Part shown: in pieces, positions 25,041 through 36,952 of the stretch
How the letters are laid out: every line of letters begins with the position of its first letter
How positions within the stretch are numbered: position 1 is the stretch's first letter
Source of the DNA: Ceratotherium simum simum
Lineage: Eukaryota; Chordata; Mammalia; Perissodactyla; Rhinocerotidae
DNA length: 64,000 nt
NCBI RefSeq assembly: GCF_000283155.1
Contig: NW_004454178.1
Span: 7,352,088-7,416,087 of the forward strand
Direction: 5' to 3'
Notes under the pieces: model-generated
Told to the model about the DNA's origin: nothing
Database searches by the model: none
Seen by the model: only the letters and a program-made list of their open reading frames with translations
Translations under genes and position numbers: made by a program

Positions 25041-25671
25041 TGTGTCCACTCTCAATTCTTACTGCTCGAGTATGGAATAGGAGACTGTGCACAATGGAAC
25101 CTGAAGATCAAGGTAAGCAGTGGGCTCTCTCTTCTGCAGATCTTTGAGAAAGTCAGAGATTCTCCTCTGTCTGAAAAAGGATCTAGAAAGGGAGAGGGAG
25201 GATAATATGGTCTCCAGTGGGCTCATCCTTCTAAGGGACCCCTATTTTGTGACAGGGTGAGAACTCTTGGCTTCCCTCCAGCAGGAATGGTCTTCTGTCT
25301 CAGTGGATGTAGAGAGCAGGCTGCCCTCCTGGCAACCTTGGATGTGGCAGGGCGCTTTACTGCAAACACAGCCATGCCTCAGGTTTCTGAAACTCAGCAC
25401 CCCCCAAATACACACGCATATCACCATTGCCATTACTATCATGGTCATTGTCACCATCAACAGCCAAGTCCCATGCAGAGGAGGTATGGGGCTGTGTGGA
25501 TGGACCGTGTGGTCGTAGTCTCATACTGAACAGGAGTGGCTAGGCAGCAGGGCCAGCTTGGAAGACCTTAAGGAGAGGCTGGAGATCAGCTGGCAGGAGG
25601 GTGGGAGTCAGGAGAAGACCAGGAGGTGAGAGAGAGTGGGAGCGGAGGAGAAGGCTACAGTGCATAAATCC

Positions 25672-26105
25672 TGTATTAGGTTCCTGGGGCGGCCGTAACA
25701 AATGACCGCAAATGTGATGGCTTAAAACAAAAGCAATGTATTCTCTCACAGTTCTGGAGACTAGAAATCTGAAATCAAAGTGTTGACAGGGCCGCACACC
25801 CTCTGAAGGCTCTAGGGAGGAATCCTTCCTGCCTCTTCCTGGCTTCCGGTGTCTCCTGGCAATCCTTGGCAATCCTTGGCCATCCTTGGCTCGTAGCTGC
25901 ATCTCTCCAATCTCTTCCTCCATCATTACAGGGCCTTCTTCCCTCTGTGTCTTCACGTGGCCTTCTGATAAGGCCACCAGTCATTGGATTTGGGGCCCAA
26001 TCTAATTTAGCTAATTACATCTGCAAAGACCCTTTTCCAATTAAGATCACATTCTGATGTTCCGGGTAGACATGAGTTTTGGGGGACACTATTCAACCCA
26101 GTGTG
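25672..26105 (-). mobile_element. MLT1-type MaLR solo LTR
   Basis: The left end TGTATTAGGTTCCTGGGGCG, 'TATTCTCTCACAGTTCTGGA', 'CATCTGCAAAGACCC' and the right end 'GGGGGACACTATTCAACCC' are the antisense MLT1 LTR. A tandem triplication of a 10-bp unit (AATCCTTGGC, twice exact and once with one change) lies at 25861-25890. No internal sequence, so a solo LTR. Confidence 0.85.
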
Positions 26106-26424
26106 AGTACTTTCCGGGCCCTCTAGCTAACTTGAGACAGAGGGCAGAGGCCACCTCCCAGCCAGCAGGAGAGGACGAAACCACAGTAGCAGCAGCTTGA
26201 ACAAACTCTCAGAGGGGAGCACGGTGGTCAGGGTGGAGAGCAAACAATTTGCAGGGTAGCAGTGTGGTGTGACAGAACTCTGGCTCCCTAAACCACAGCT
26301 TCTTTCGAGTGAGTTTACGGAGTGGTAAACGCTGCCTGAGAGCCGGGAAACTGTGCAGAATGGAGGCGGGGCAATGGGGTGACCAGGCCATCTTTGAAAG
26401 CAGCCTTTGGTTTCTTGTCCTGCT

Positions 26425-26605
26425 TTAATTTTTTATTTGTTAGCATTTTTATTGAGATAAGACATACATACTGTAGAGTGCGCAAAGTGTGCTAATCTTT
26501 ATACAGCTTGGCGAATGTTTACATAGGTGTGTTCCCCTGTGAGCATCATCCAGATGAAGAAATAGCATATTTCCAGCACCCCCGCAGGGTTCCCTGTGTC
26601 AGGGC
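26425..26605 (-). mobile_element. L1 3'-UTR fragment
   Basis: 'AGCATTTTTATTGAGATAAG' then 'ACATACATACTGTAGAGTGC' and 'GTGAGCATCATCCAGATGAA' match the antisense L1 3' UTR. Confidence 0.6.
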
Positions 26606-26764
26606 CAGCTTTCCGTGTTTAGAGGGGCTCCACACTTGGTTTAATGCTGTGTTGTCGCTGTCTTGAAATTCTTAACAATTTTTGAACACAGGGCCTTGAA
26701 TTTTCATTTTGCACTGGACCCAGGTAATCCCCACTCTCTTCTTTCCACTGGCACAAATCTTTCA

Positions 26765-27145
26765 AAGTTCAACTCAACTTTCAACTTTCCTCCTCCAGGA
26801 AGCTCTCCTTGACCCCTTCCCACTCTCCAGATAATCTCCTCTCCTCCGTTTCCCTAGGTTTTGTGGCCTGTACACACCAATCGGTACTTAGTCACACTAA
26901 TTACACTCTGCCCTTGCCGGTCTCTCATTTTTCTGTGCCTGGAAGTTTGTCTCTCCCGTCTGGTTATGAACTGACTGGAGCCTGGAGAGACGCCCTTTCA
27001 GCCAGGCACTGTAACGTGGGACAGCGAGGGTAATCCATGTGCATGTTTCATCTTTTCTTCCCAACTGCAAGTGCCTTTATCCTGGTGCCCCACGGCACAC
27101 CAAGCCCAGGGGCTCTTTCAAGTGGCAATTCAATAAACTGTAGCT
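26765..27145 (+). mobile_element. L2 LINE 3' end
   Basis: 'CCTCCAGGAAGCTCTCCTTG' then 'ACCCCTTCCC', followed later by 'GTGGCAATTCAATAAACTGT', follows sense L2. Confidence 0.7.
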
Positions 27146-27204
27146 GGCCTTTTTCTGCTGTCCCTCCCTGTCTGTCTCTGAGCAGGGGGCTTTGCTCCAC
27201 CCCA

Positions 27205-27350
27205 GGATTCTAGAGTGTTAAGGCAAGAAGGGATCTGATAACTCCTCTGGTCAAATCCGTCTTTGGATGGAGAGGTCTCAGAGAGGTCTAGTGTCTTACT
27301 CAAGGGCACACAGCTCATGGGGGGCCCAGCAGGGAGTGTAGGACACTTTT
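27205..27350 (-). mobile_element. MIR-like fragment
   Basis: 'GAAGGGATCTGATAACTCC', 'GAGAGGTCTAGTGTCTTACT' and 'CAAGGGCACACAGCTCATG' resemble an antisense MIR-family core. Confidence 0.5.
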
Positions 27351-28014
27351 GTTTGCAGTGGCCTCCACCCTTTCATTCTTTTTTTTGGACAGATGTAGAG
27401 CCTTCCTGAGACTGCAGGTGGGAGCGTAGCTTTTTCCCTGTCTGGAGCAGCTGACCGGATTCTCGCGGAGACCAGCAGTCCATCAACCCAGTTGGCTTCC
27501 GGCTTCCTCTGTGGAATGGCTCCCTGGAGCCCCCCTGAGAAGCTCCAGGAACCAGCTGCCCGTTGGCCACTTTATTAAACTGGTTTCCAGATGTCTCCAC
27601 CTTAAATTGAGGAAGCAGGGGAAGGGTGAGGGGCTGGGAGTTTGTCCGTTAAATGAAGTCTGCTGGGTCCATAATAAATAACATTGCATGTTGATGGAGC
27701 AGGTGGTCTCCAGAGATGGGGTGACGCAGAGGATGTCCTCAGCGAGGCCACCTGTGGGGATGAGAAAGGCCGACAGACAGACCACAACAACTGGGGGCGA
27801 GGACAAGAGAGAAAAGATAGATGGACAGCCAATTGGAGACTGAGTGGCGGTAGGGGGAGACCACGCAATTGTGAGTGTGTCAGAGAGACAGGAGAGAGAA
27901 AGAAAAGGAAGCAGGAAGAGAGAGACAGGGACTGAGGGCCAAAACTTGCCATTGTGCTCACCTGCCAGGATCTGTCTCCTTCAGAACAGCTAATAAAGTC
28001 CACAGCCAGCCCTT
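27351..28014. other. Single-copy DNA, purine-rich patch
   Basis: A GA-rich stretch lies at about 27885-27935. The 154-codon minus-strand frame at 27602-28066 overlaps a MIR and the purine patch, has no domain and is not annotated as a gene. Confidence 0.45.
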
Positions 28015-28215
28015 GAGGACTTCTGTGCCAAGCCCTGCGCTGTGAGCTTTGTAGATATTGGCTCATTCATTCTTTGCAACAACCTCAGGAGGGAGCTGCT
28101 GAAATGGGATTATGCCCATTTCACCGACAAGGAAAGTGAGGCTCAGAGAACTCAGGGAACTCTCTCCAGGTCACACAGTGGCAGAGAAATCTAGTTCCCA
28201 CACTTGCACTCTTAA
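28015..28215 (-). mobile_element. MIR SINE
   Basis: 'GCCAAGCCCTGCGCTGTGAG', 'CAACAACCTCAGGAGG' and 'GGTCACACAGTGGCAGAGA' form the antisense MIR core. Confidence 0.8.
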
Positions 28216-28560
28216 CCTCTCCACTCTCCTTGGTGGTAACATTTGAGGGAATCATCTTTCCAGGCTTGGCTCATCCCACAGCTAAGCACAGAAACTGTAG
28301 CTAGTTGGCACTACCTAACCCTAGCATCATCCTTACAGAGAATTTTGGATCTCTCTGAATATGAATGGGCACAGGTGGAGAGGACATAGAGCAAGAAATA
28401 CAAACACATTCTCTTCTAAGCACTTATTTTGAAACATGTTGCATATTGCCAGTTGGACACACTTATTTTCCTCCATCTCAGGACTGAATCAATCAGCTTC
28501 AGTGACTCTCTTGCTTCCATCACTGTGACGGAGTATTTATACATATATGAGAAAGTTGGG

Positions 28561-29021
28561 TGTATTGGCTTCCTGGGGCTGCCATCACAAATTATCATAA
28601 AATTGGTGGCTGAAAACAACAGAAATCTATTCTCTCATGGTTCTAGAGGCCAGAAGTCTGAAGTAAAAGTGTTGGCAGGACCATGCCCCCTCTGGAAGCT
28701 CTGGGGAAGAATCCTTCCTTGTCCCTTCCTAGCTTTTGGTGGCTCCCAGCAGCCGTTGGTGTCCCTTGGCTTGTAGCTGTATCACTCCAGTCTCTGCCTT
28801 CATCATCACCTGGCTTTCGTCCTTGTGTCTCTGTATCCACGTGTCCTTCTTCTTATAAGGACAGCAGTCATTGAATTTAAGGCCCTCCCTAATCCAGCGT
28901 GACCTCATCTTAACTTGGTTACATCTGCAAAGATCCTATTTCTAAATAAGGTTACACTCACAGGTACTGGGGGTTAGGACTTGAATATAGCTTTTTGGGG
29001 GACACAATTCAACCCACTACA
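28561..29021 (-). mobile_element. MLT1-type MaLR solo LTR
   Basis: It runs from TGTATTGGCTTCCTGGGGCT to 'GGGGGACACAATTCAACCCA' and CTACA, a full-length antisense MLT1-type LTR of 461 bp with LTR-style TG...CA ends. It is closely similar in layout to the copy at 25672-26105. No internal part is attached. Confidence 0.88.
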
Positions 29022-29722
29022 ACGGGGATATACGGAATGGATAGGTGATAAAAACATGAGAACAAAAGCAAATTGCAAAGGATAGGTGTGTGACATATTA
29101 ATGCTCACTCATTTCCCTCAAAATATGGAGTTTTAACCTAAGGTTGATTACTTTGGCCTAATCCTTGATTCCCCTCTTCACTCCCCAGGTGTTGCTACCT
29201 GCCCTCCACCACCTCCCGGATACCATCCCAGTGCTTTTAGAAAACCACTGGGCTTTGGAGTTGCGATGCTTCTAAAATTGTTTGAAATTTCCAAAGGGAC
29301 ACCATATTCAGGACAAAAATTCTGTTTTACCCAGAGAGGCAGAGCTGACTCTTATCTCTCAGCCTGAGTTCATTTCCTTGATCACAGCTACCTGCCCAGC
29401 AGGTATGTAAGGAATCTAGTGAAATGGCCTTAAAGTAAAATACAAGCCCCCACTGAATTATCAGTAGGGCCCTGTAGAACGGGATGCCCTGCGTGCCTGA
29501 TGCACCATGGGTGCTGGGCTCAGGACGCTCTGCCCTCCAGGGACTCTGAAATCTGAGATAATCCTCCAACGTTAGTTAGGGCTCTTGGTCGCAAGCGTTA
29601 TAAATACATTGGCAATAACTTTTTTCCCAGAGGGGATCTGCAGGCTCATGTTACTGGGGATTCCAAGCAGTAGTCTAGCTTCAGTTATAGCTGGACCCAG
29701 GAGTTCGTTGATGTCATCAAAA
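29022..29722. other. Mostly single-copy DNA
   Basis: No gene. The stretch from about 29565 has a generic interspersed-repeat look that I cannot assign. Confidence 0.4.
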
Positions 29723-29742
29723 CTCTCTCTCTCTCTCTCTGG
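29723..29742. repeat. (CT)n microsatellite
   Basis: Nine uninterrupted CT units, just upstream of GGCAGCAAAATG. Confidence 0.85.
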
Positions 29743-29889
29743 CAGCAAAATGTCTCATGGATTCCAGGGAAAGAGAGTGCCTCGCACATTTCAGGAAAGG
29801 ACTCTCTTAGTCCAGTCTAGATGCTACATCTATCACTGGCCAGGCTGGATCACTAGCAGCAACGGAGTAGCAAAGGAGCTCTAGCTACT

Positions 29890-30190
29890 GTAATAACAAA
29901 CCCTGGAAATCTCAGTGGCTCAGCACAATAGAAGTTTACCTTCTAGTCATGTAAAGTCCAATCAGGAGAACATTCTCAAGTACACAGGCTGAGGCAGGCC
30001 CTGCCATCCTCAATATGTGGCTTCCAAGGTCATCAAGAGCATCAACATTCAACCGGCAGACAGGGGAAGAGAGACTGCACCAGCACGCAGGAGGCTTGTC
30101 TGTGGGCCAGTCCACATTTCATTGGCCAGAACTCAGTCACACGCATAGACTGTAACGTTGTCTGGGAAACGCAGTCTGGCGGCAAGCTTA
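29890..30190 (-). mobile_element. LTR-like repeat
   Basis: 'TGGAAATCTCAGTGGCTCAG', 'CACAATAGAAGTTTACC' and 'CATTTCATTGGCCAGAACTC' match a common mammalian LTR-like repeat in antisense. The ends are unclear. Confidence 0.5.
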
Positions 30191-30404
30191 GCAGGAAAGG
30201 AAATATGTTTGTTGAATGAATAGCCATTTCCACCACAAGTCGTAATGCGGGGCAGCAGTATCAGAGAATGAAGGAGGAGTGGCTTCCCAAATGAGGGGAT
30301 TCCAAGCAGATTTTTAGAACATATCCTTTGAACTAACTCCCGGAATGTTTCACACATGTCTGATTTTGCTGCTCTTGGTTATGCTTGTATATGGTACACA
30401 TACT

Positions 30405-30905
30405 ATTGTCTATTGCAGTGTGACAACCTATCCTGAAACTTAATGGTTTACAACAAGAATTTTGTCATCTTTTTAAATATTTCTTGTATTTCATGGGTCA
30501 GGAGTTTGGGCAGGGGAATTCTTTCTCTTCACATGGTGGCAACGAGGGTCACTCAGTGGTATTCACCTGGCAGGTGGACGGGCTTGGAGGGTTCAGGAGG
30601 GCTCCACTCTTGTGTCTGGTGCCTTGGTGGGGATGGCTGGAAGGCTGGGCTCAGCAGGGCCCCTCTTCCTCTCCATGTAGTCTCAGGCCTCACCACGTGG
30701 TCTCTGCAGCAGGGGAATTAGGCTCTTTCCATGGTGGCTCAAGGCTCTGAGAGAGTGTTCTGAGAAACTGCGGAAGATGCTGTGAGCCTTCTCAAGGCCC
30801 AGCCTCTGAAGTCCTAAGGTGTCACTGCTGCCACATTCTATTGGTCAAGCAAGTCGTCAGCCAGTCCAGATTCCAGGGGAGGGGAATGAGACCTTCCTTC
30901 TCAGC
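30405..30905 (-). mobile_element. Solo LTR, ERVL/MaLR-like
   Basis: On the minus strand the element carries 'CATTCTATTGGTCAAGCAAG' (in + orientation) at its U3 side and 'CTTAATGGTTTACAACAAGA' and 'TGTCTATTGCAGTG' at its U5 side. It ends like other mammalian LTRs in (A)CTATTG. Internal features such as 'GTCTCAGGCCTCACCACGTG' are in the expected order. Confidence 0.6.
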
Positions 30906-31218
30906 TGTGGCCAGCTTTAATCAGCCACAGAGCCTTTCCAGCCAAGTGACTTTTTCATGTAGGATCTTTGAATTCGGGAACCTTCCCTTCTCTACGAGAG
31001 GCTGCAGGATGTGAGACTTTACTGCCAGCTGTCCGGGCCATTTAGCTCCTGGTGTTGCAGTGCCTGTCTTGAGCTGGGCCTCTAGAGACAGGATTCTAGA
31101 CCCTGAAGAGGTGTTCCAGACACACAGGACAGAACAACAAAAGGATCCCGCATGGGGGGTAATGAGAGGGGTGAGACCTCCTCCTGGAAGTGGTGTCTAG
31201 CTGACCTCAGCAGCGAAT

Positions 31219-31430
31219 ACAATAGGTGGTGTTTATACATCAGGTCTCATTCTAAAAGGTTTACATGTATTAACTTGCCAAATATTTTTAACAACCCTAT
31301 GATATAAGTACTGCAATTAAGCCCATTTTGTAAAACAGGAAACTGAGGCACAAAGAGGTTAAATAACCCGTCTAGGCTCATACTGCTGGAAAGTAAGCGA
31401 CCAGGACTCAGACCCAGGCAGCCTGGATCA
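31219..31430 (-). mobile_element. MIR SINE
   Basis: 'AACAACCCTATGATATAAGT', 'ACAGGAAACTGAGGCACAAA' and 'GAGGTTAAATAACCCG' are a well-preserved antisense MIR. Confidence 0.85.
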
Positions 31431-32079
31431 GGGGCCATGGGATTCGAGCAAGATGCCAAAACTGGAAATTGTCTCTGTAACACCTGTGAGCCTTGTGACT
31501 TACTGTCACCTGCAGGGCGTTGACAGGTCCACCATCAGCGCTACCAAGTTGACTTCTGCAGGAAATGAAACATGTCCTTTGTGACTTTGTAGAGAGCTGC
31601 GCTAACAAACAATTCTTACTTTCAGCTACCTCTTTTAAGTTAGGGTGACACCCATTCATACCCCATGGTGCCCTAGGGCTCATATGGAAATTAAGCCAAA
31701 TAAGTCCAGGTCATATTATAACTATGCTATTGCAAACCTGGATTGTTGATGTCAGGTCAAATGAATAGTTTTACTGAGGATCCAGTGGGTATGTGAGGCA
31801 GTGCTAAGCACCTTAATGTGGAAATCTGAGGTCTGAGTTTTCTTCTCTGAGTCAGCAGGGACTAGAAACCATACAAAATCCAGACTTTCCCAAGGAAAAA
31901 CTGCTGCGGGATTCCCGTCAAGGCCTCCCGTCTCTTCTCATCCCACATCCTGACCCCGTGCTCTTAGCTGTGTGCACTTTGCATCTGTCCTTCTAAATCA
32001 ATTTTCTTCTGAGCAGAAACAGAAAGCCCCCAGGGAAGAAATAGCTGGAATCTTCCGGGCATTTTCTAGGATTGGATGG
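31431..32079. other. Single-copy DNA, nothing recognised
   Basis: No named repeat or plausible exon. Confidence 0.45.
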
Positions 32080-32620
32080 TTGAGGCTGCTTGGCGGAGAT
32101 GACCACTATGGTCCTGGTGTCACGTAGGATCTGTTTATGGCCCTCCGGCGGGCCGTCTCCTTCCTCCTGTGGGGATGGCAGATGGCCTGTATTTTTAATA
32201 ATTAAAAAAAAAGTCAGAGGGAAATCAGGCTCAGCAGGAGGAGTTTGGAGCCATCCAGGCAGCACGATTGAGCTGTGAATTTGTTTGGAAATTGGAAGTG
32301 TTATCTTCCCATTAAGCAGCCTGCAGCCTCAGCCCTTCCAGGAATCTGCAAGGGCCCTGTGTAATGATTTTCATCAGCAGGTCTCGGCCGGGGGTGGGAG
32401 ATGGATGGGAGCCATTGGCTGACCCTGGCTACCTTGCACTCAGAGAACTGAACCTCCCAGGGGCCACGGCTGACAATCTGTGAAACCTTCACCACCTCCC
32501 CGCAATCTCCTCTTAGCCTCACAATAGCTCTGGGAGGCAGAGATGCCCAAATGATTATGCAAATCAGCCCGCCAAGAGCAGCTTTGGGTCATTTAGTGAA
32601 AAAGAGGAAATGTCCAGTCT
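32080..32620. promoter_or_regulatory. Candidate conserved non-coding element
   Basis: The 540 bp have no repeat signature inside an otherwise repeat-rich window. They contain a homeodomain-type TTAATAATTAA core (about 32193-32204), an octamer ATGCAAAT (32557-32564) preceded by ATGATT, and several CAGCTG/CAGCAG-like boxes. Single motifs of this kind occur by chance. The call rests on their clustering in unique sequence and is inference, and conservation was not tested. Confidence 0.3.
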
Positions 32621-32774
32621 AATGGGAAAGACAAAGCCCTCTAAGAAGACATGGCAGAGGTCCTAGGGCCTGTTGGATTATACTGTGGGGTATGGGACTA
32701 ACTGTCCCTTCATTTGTTCTCCATTTGGTGGAAACCAGGAGGAGCAGAGGAGGAAGAGCTGTGCTAGGTGTCCA

Positions 32775-32900
32775 GAGCCCCAAGTTCCAATCGTGGCCTG
32801 ATCCCTCCAGCCAGTGGCCTTCTCCTGGTCATCTTCCTCGTCTGGGTCTCAGTTTCTTTATTTGTATAAGAGCAAAACTGAATTCTACACCTGAAAGAGC
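32775..32900 (+). mobile_element. MIR fragment
   Basis: 'CCTCGTCTGGGTCTCAGTTT' then 'CTTTATTTGTATAAGAG' match the sense MIR core. Confidence 0.6.
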
Positions 32901-34510
32901 TTGGAGAAGTAATCCTTCTTGTATGTGACCTGCGTCCCTGTGGAGGCACAGAAAGATCTCGGTAGCCGAGATAGCTGTAGACTGTGCGGAGGTGACCAGA
33001 GAAGCTGGGACACTTTGCTTTGGAAAGACTGTTTATTCATAAATAAATGTGGGCAACATGAAACGGTTGAGTAGGTTCAGATATGGGAGCCCTGAGGCCA
33101 TCCTTTCATCCTAATGGACCACAAAAGAGCTGAGGCCCCAGAGAACGTTTACCAGACTCCCTGACCCCCATCAGCATCCTCCATCTCTTGCTTGATGCTG
33201 AGTCAGCTCTTCCTAGAAAGTGGGTAGAAACAACCCCGATCAGTGAGGGGCTGGCTGAGCAGAGGAGTAGTCTACACAGTGCCAGCTCTGCCCGTCTAGA
33301 CACCAACGTGTCTCAGCACCTCCCGTTCTGGCAGGAAGGGCTGGGAATGAGCATTCCAGGGGCTGAGGGAGGAAAGAAAGCTCTCCCCCTCCGCCCCTCC
33401 CCTCCGTCTCTCCCTGCAGTGTTCTCGCCTGGTCAAGGCTAGGTCCCATTGACCAGCTGCCACCAGGGGTGGGGCAGCCCAGCAGATGGTGCGAGGCCAG
33501 GAGGGGGGTCAAGTCAGCCTGCAGCACAGATATAGCAGAGACTGAATTTGGGACGTTCTGTTCCAAAGTCTCCTGTTCTCTCCCTCTCCTCCCTCCATCT
33601 CTTCATTTTTCATGTAGCTTCCAGGCTCTTCTTTCCTTTCTTTTCCAGGCTCCCTCCTTCTTTCCCTCCCCACTTCTCTCCCTCTTTGACCAACACTTCC
33701 TTCTCATTTTCTTGAGCCTTGGCAGTGTTTGGCAAAGAAAGAGGGAAAAGCCAAAGTTAGAGATAGGACCCTTAATGCAGCCACAGTGTTAAGAGAAGGA
33801 CGGCCAGAGTTTCTTGGCATCATGCCTTCCTGGCCAGAGAGCCATGGGTTAAAGGAGGCGCTCCCTGTTCATGGTGAAAAATGCAGCTGAGCTGCAGGCT
33901 GAGAGCAAAAATGTCAGCTCCGAGCAGTGGGGCCAAGGCCAGCGAGGCCTCAGATAGGTTATCTGCCCAGAGAAGGCCAAGGCGAAGCTCCAGTGCCCCA
34001 GGGCTTCATTCCAGATCACAGAGGGCCTGTCGCTCTGCACGCTCCAACCCTCCTACCATTTGTAGGGGAATGTGGCTCTGCCTGCGTGCACCCCTCCCTT
34101 ATCCTCTCCTCTCTCTGAAAACTCCTTCTGTCAGGGCTCTGGCCTGGGAGAGGGGCAGAGCCTGAGGTCGAGGGTGTCTCTCTGTCTCCCCCTTTGGAGC
34201 CCTGGCCTTTGGGAGCTGTGGCAGTGCTAAGGGTGGTCTCAGATCTTTCACTAACTGTGACTTCAACCTCTCCTGGCTCTGCTTGCCCCCTCCCTTCTAG
34301 AACCCCACTCACAGGAGCTGGCTGCAGTCAGAACAGTTCCAGGCTCTTTCTCCGGGAATTGACTCTATTCCTAGTTCAGATCAAGAGGCTCAGAGATGCC
34401 CCTGCAGGGAAGGAAAAGAACAGGGATCCTTCCAAGGAGCCCAAAGCTCAGCAACTTCTACTGTTCCGGACTCCCCTACACTCACAGGTTCCAACCTGGA
34501 TCCTAAAACT
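32901..34510. other. Mostly single-copy DNA
   Basis: Contains a C/T-rich patch at about 33560-33700 and a facing AGATA/TATCT pair at 33952-33964. No exon is supported despite several open frames of 60-109 codons. Confidence 0.45.
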
Positions 34511-34710
34511 GCTCTGTCCGTAGAATGTTCTACAATTGTGGAAACGTTCTGTTATCTGCACTGGCCAACCCAGTAGCTATCGAACCTTGGAAAAGTGGCT
34601 AGTGTGACCTTAAGAACTGAATTTTTAATTTAATTTAATTTCAAGTAATTTAAATTTAAATAGCCATATGTGGCTAGGGGGTGCCATATCGGGCAGTTCT
34701 AAAACATTAG
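34511..34710 (+). mobile_element. Nonautonomous hAT-type element
   Basis: 'CTCTGTCCGTAGAATGTTCT', 'GGAAAAGTGGCTAGTGTGAC', 'AATTTAAATTTAAATAGCCA' and 'TATGTGGCTAGGGGGTGCCA' then 'TATCGGGCAG' match a common mammalian hAT MITE. It is the same family as 38267-38457 in opposite orientation. Confidence 0.65.
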
Positions 34711-34789
34711 AGGATCCTGGGGAATAGAAGCCCCCCCTTAAGTGAATAGAGTGTTCAACAGAGCACTTTTACAAAAACCACTTCACTTA

Positions 34790-35030
34790 GTTCTTTTAAC
34801 ACACAGCTCCGCAGCTGGCACAAGTAAAGAGCTCCATCATGGGTTCTTTCTTTTAACCCACAAAGCAACAGTTGGATGGAAGTGCTATTATTATTCATAT
34901 TCTACAGATGAGGAAGAGAGACACAGGGAGATTAAGGCGTTTGCCCAAAGTTGCACAGCTGGTCGGTGCTGGGACAGGATTTGCAAGTGGCCCACCTGAC
35001 TCCAGAACTGTGTTTTAACCAGTACGCCCA
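34790..35030 (-). mobile_element. MIR SINE
   Basis: 'CATATTCTACAGATGAGGAA', 'AAGTTGCACAGCTGG' and 'GACTCCAGAACTGTGTTTTA' then 'ACCAGTACGCC' are antisense MIR to its tRNA-like end. Confidence 0.8.
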
Positions 35031-35034
35031 ATTT

Positions 35035-35205
35035 TACCAAAAATTCTAAGACTTGGGTTCTAATTCTGCCTCTGCCACCAACCAGCTCTGCGACCTTGGG
35101 TGAGTCATTTTTCCTTCTCTGGCTTCAGTTGGCTCCTCTGTGTAAGAAAGGGGTGAAAGTGTGTATCCTGGGGGTCCTCTTCAGCTCTGAGAGTTGATGA
35201 TTCTA
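35035..35205 (+). mobile_element. MIR SINE
   Basis: 'GACTTGGGTTCTAATTCTGC', 'CTCTGCGACCTTGGGTGAGT' and 'CATTTTTCC' are sense MIR. It sits directly after the opposite-strand MIR at 34790-35030, making a head-to-head pair. Confidence 0.75.
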
Positions 35206-36952
35206 CTTGATTCAGCCCAGACTGGGCCTCCGGGCTCCGTCTAAACGCACTCTGAGAGGGCCATTCTGTAGCTTGGGATCCCACGACCTTCTGTGACGAC
35301 AGTGCAATGGAAAGAGGAGTTGCTTTCAGCTGAGGATGCTGAGGAAGTTCCAGGGCCAGGTGGCATTTGAAATAGGTCTTGAGAGAGGATAGGAAATGGG
35401 CAGTCAGAGATGGGGGGAAGCAGAGGGCACAGAGGCAAGATCACAGGCAAAATCCGGAGGGACAGCCTCTTCGGGGAAGGGGACACTTTGTGTTAGGGCT
35501 AGTCTTCTGAAGCCTCTTCTAGAATCCCACTTAAGCAATATTCCCCCCAAGAGCCAGGGAATAGCAGAAAACCTCAAAGAACAAAAAGCTAAGATGGAGA
35601 TGTCTAATATTTGTTCTGCCCCTGCCAAGTATTCACTGCCTTCTCTCTTCTGAGCTGGCTCTACTATTTCTAGCTCCCTTCTTTCCACCAGCCAAGGGGT
35701 GAGTCCCTGGGGGTGGACAGCACATTGGGCATTTTCTGCTTAGCCTATGTGTCTTTCAACATGTCCTAGGGCACGGATCATCCACCCTGCCCTGTCTCCA
35801 GGCGCGCCCAAGCTGTCATCTAAAATCGCCCCGGCAGCATTCTTGGCCCTGATACCCCTACCCTGGGCTCTGGTTCCCAGGCTGTATTATTCCCTTGGAG
35901 TGGCCTCCACCCCCTTCTTGTTGGCAGATGCTGACACGGCCTGCCAGTATAGAAGTCAAATCGTGACTTCAGCTAGATCCTGTGAATTGGAGCCCATGCT
36001 TTACCCAGACAGAATAAGAGGCCCTTGAGAGCTCCACGTGTGCTGGGTACTACTGTGCACAGCCCTGCAGGTACCACCAGATGAACAAGTAAGGTCTCCC
36101 TTCAAGAAGTCCATGGCCCAGGAGAGTAGCTAAGATGCTCACCTCCAATGCCTAGATGCACAGTAGGTGACCCAAGTGGACCTGATGCAAGATGCCAGGG
36201 AACAGTGGGGATTAGCTGAATTAAGGTCTTGTCCATCTACATAGCTCTAACTTGTTACTACCGCACAAAAATGTGAGTAGAATGTGCTCGATGCTCCTTT
36301 TTGCAAAGAGAAGCTGGAATCTGGATTTTAATTTGAAATTTCCCAATTTTCAAAAATGGCACGCTGGCCAAATAAAATTCATCTGTGGGTGAAAAACATT
36401 CCCATTTCTCTCTTATGCACTGGCACATTCCCGAAGACGTGTTTGTTGAGGGGTTGAAGAAAGGAAGGAATGAGATGAGCTGGCCCCTGGAAGTTGCTGC
36501 CCCTAATTTGTGCACATGTTGGTTGTTATGCTGTTTTCCATCTTCATTGTGGGCCTGGGCCTTGTTTGTATCCGTGCAATTAACCAGAAAATTATCCCCT
36601 TGGAACATCAATCACAAAGACGAAGTCAACACAAGAGTGATGGACACGTGTGTATCTGCTGCTCTGGGGCTTTTGATGGCGTGGATTCCTTCTGTGCTCT
36701 CTCTCCTTTGCACCCAGGGGCAGAAAAGGACACTGGTAAATATTTTTCCTAGCTCGTGAAGCCTAAAGTTTCTAGGCCAAGGCAAAGTTGAGAACAGAGC
36801 TTAGGACTCCCCAAAACTCTCCACCTCACAAACACATGAACACACCAGCATTTACTTTGTGTGAAATGCACATCTTTATGCTATTGGTTGTGCATTCAGT
36901 GCTCCTATGAGTGTGTAGGTACATATGTATATTGTGTTGTATTCTTGGCAGG
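35206..36952. other. Mostly single-copy DNA
   Basis: No gene supported. Open frames at 36258-36611 (-) and 36385-36759 (+) overlap each other and have no recognisable motif. Weak traces of the ancient repeat described at 23265-23790 may lie near 35340-35480. Confidence 0.45.

Noticed and set aside
25540..25977. 145-codon minus-strand open frame
   Set aside because: Most of it lies inside an MLT1-type LTR.
27602..28066. 154-codon minus-strand open frame
   Set aside because: Runs through part of a MIR and a GA-rich patch, with no domain.
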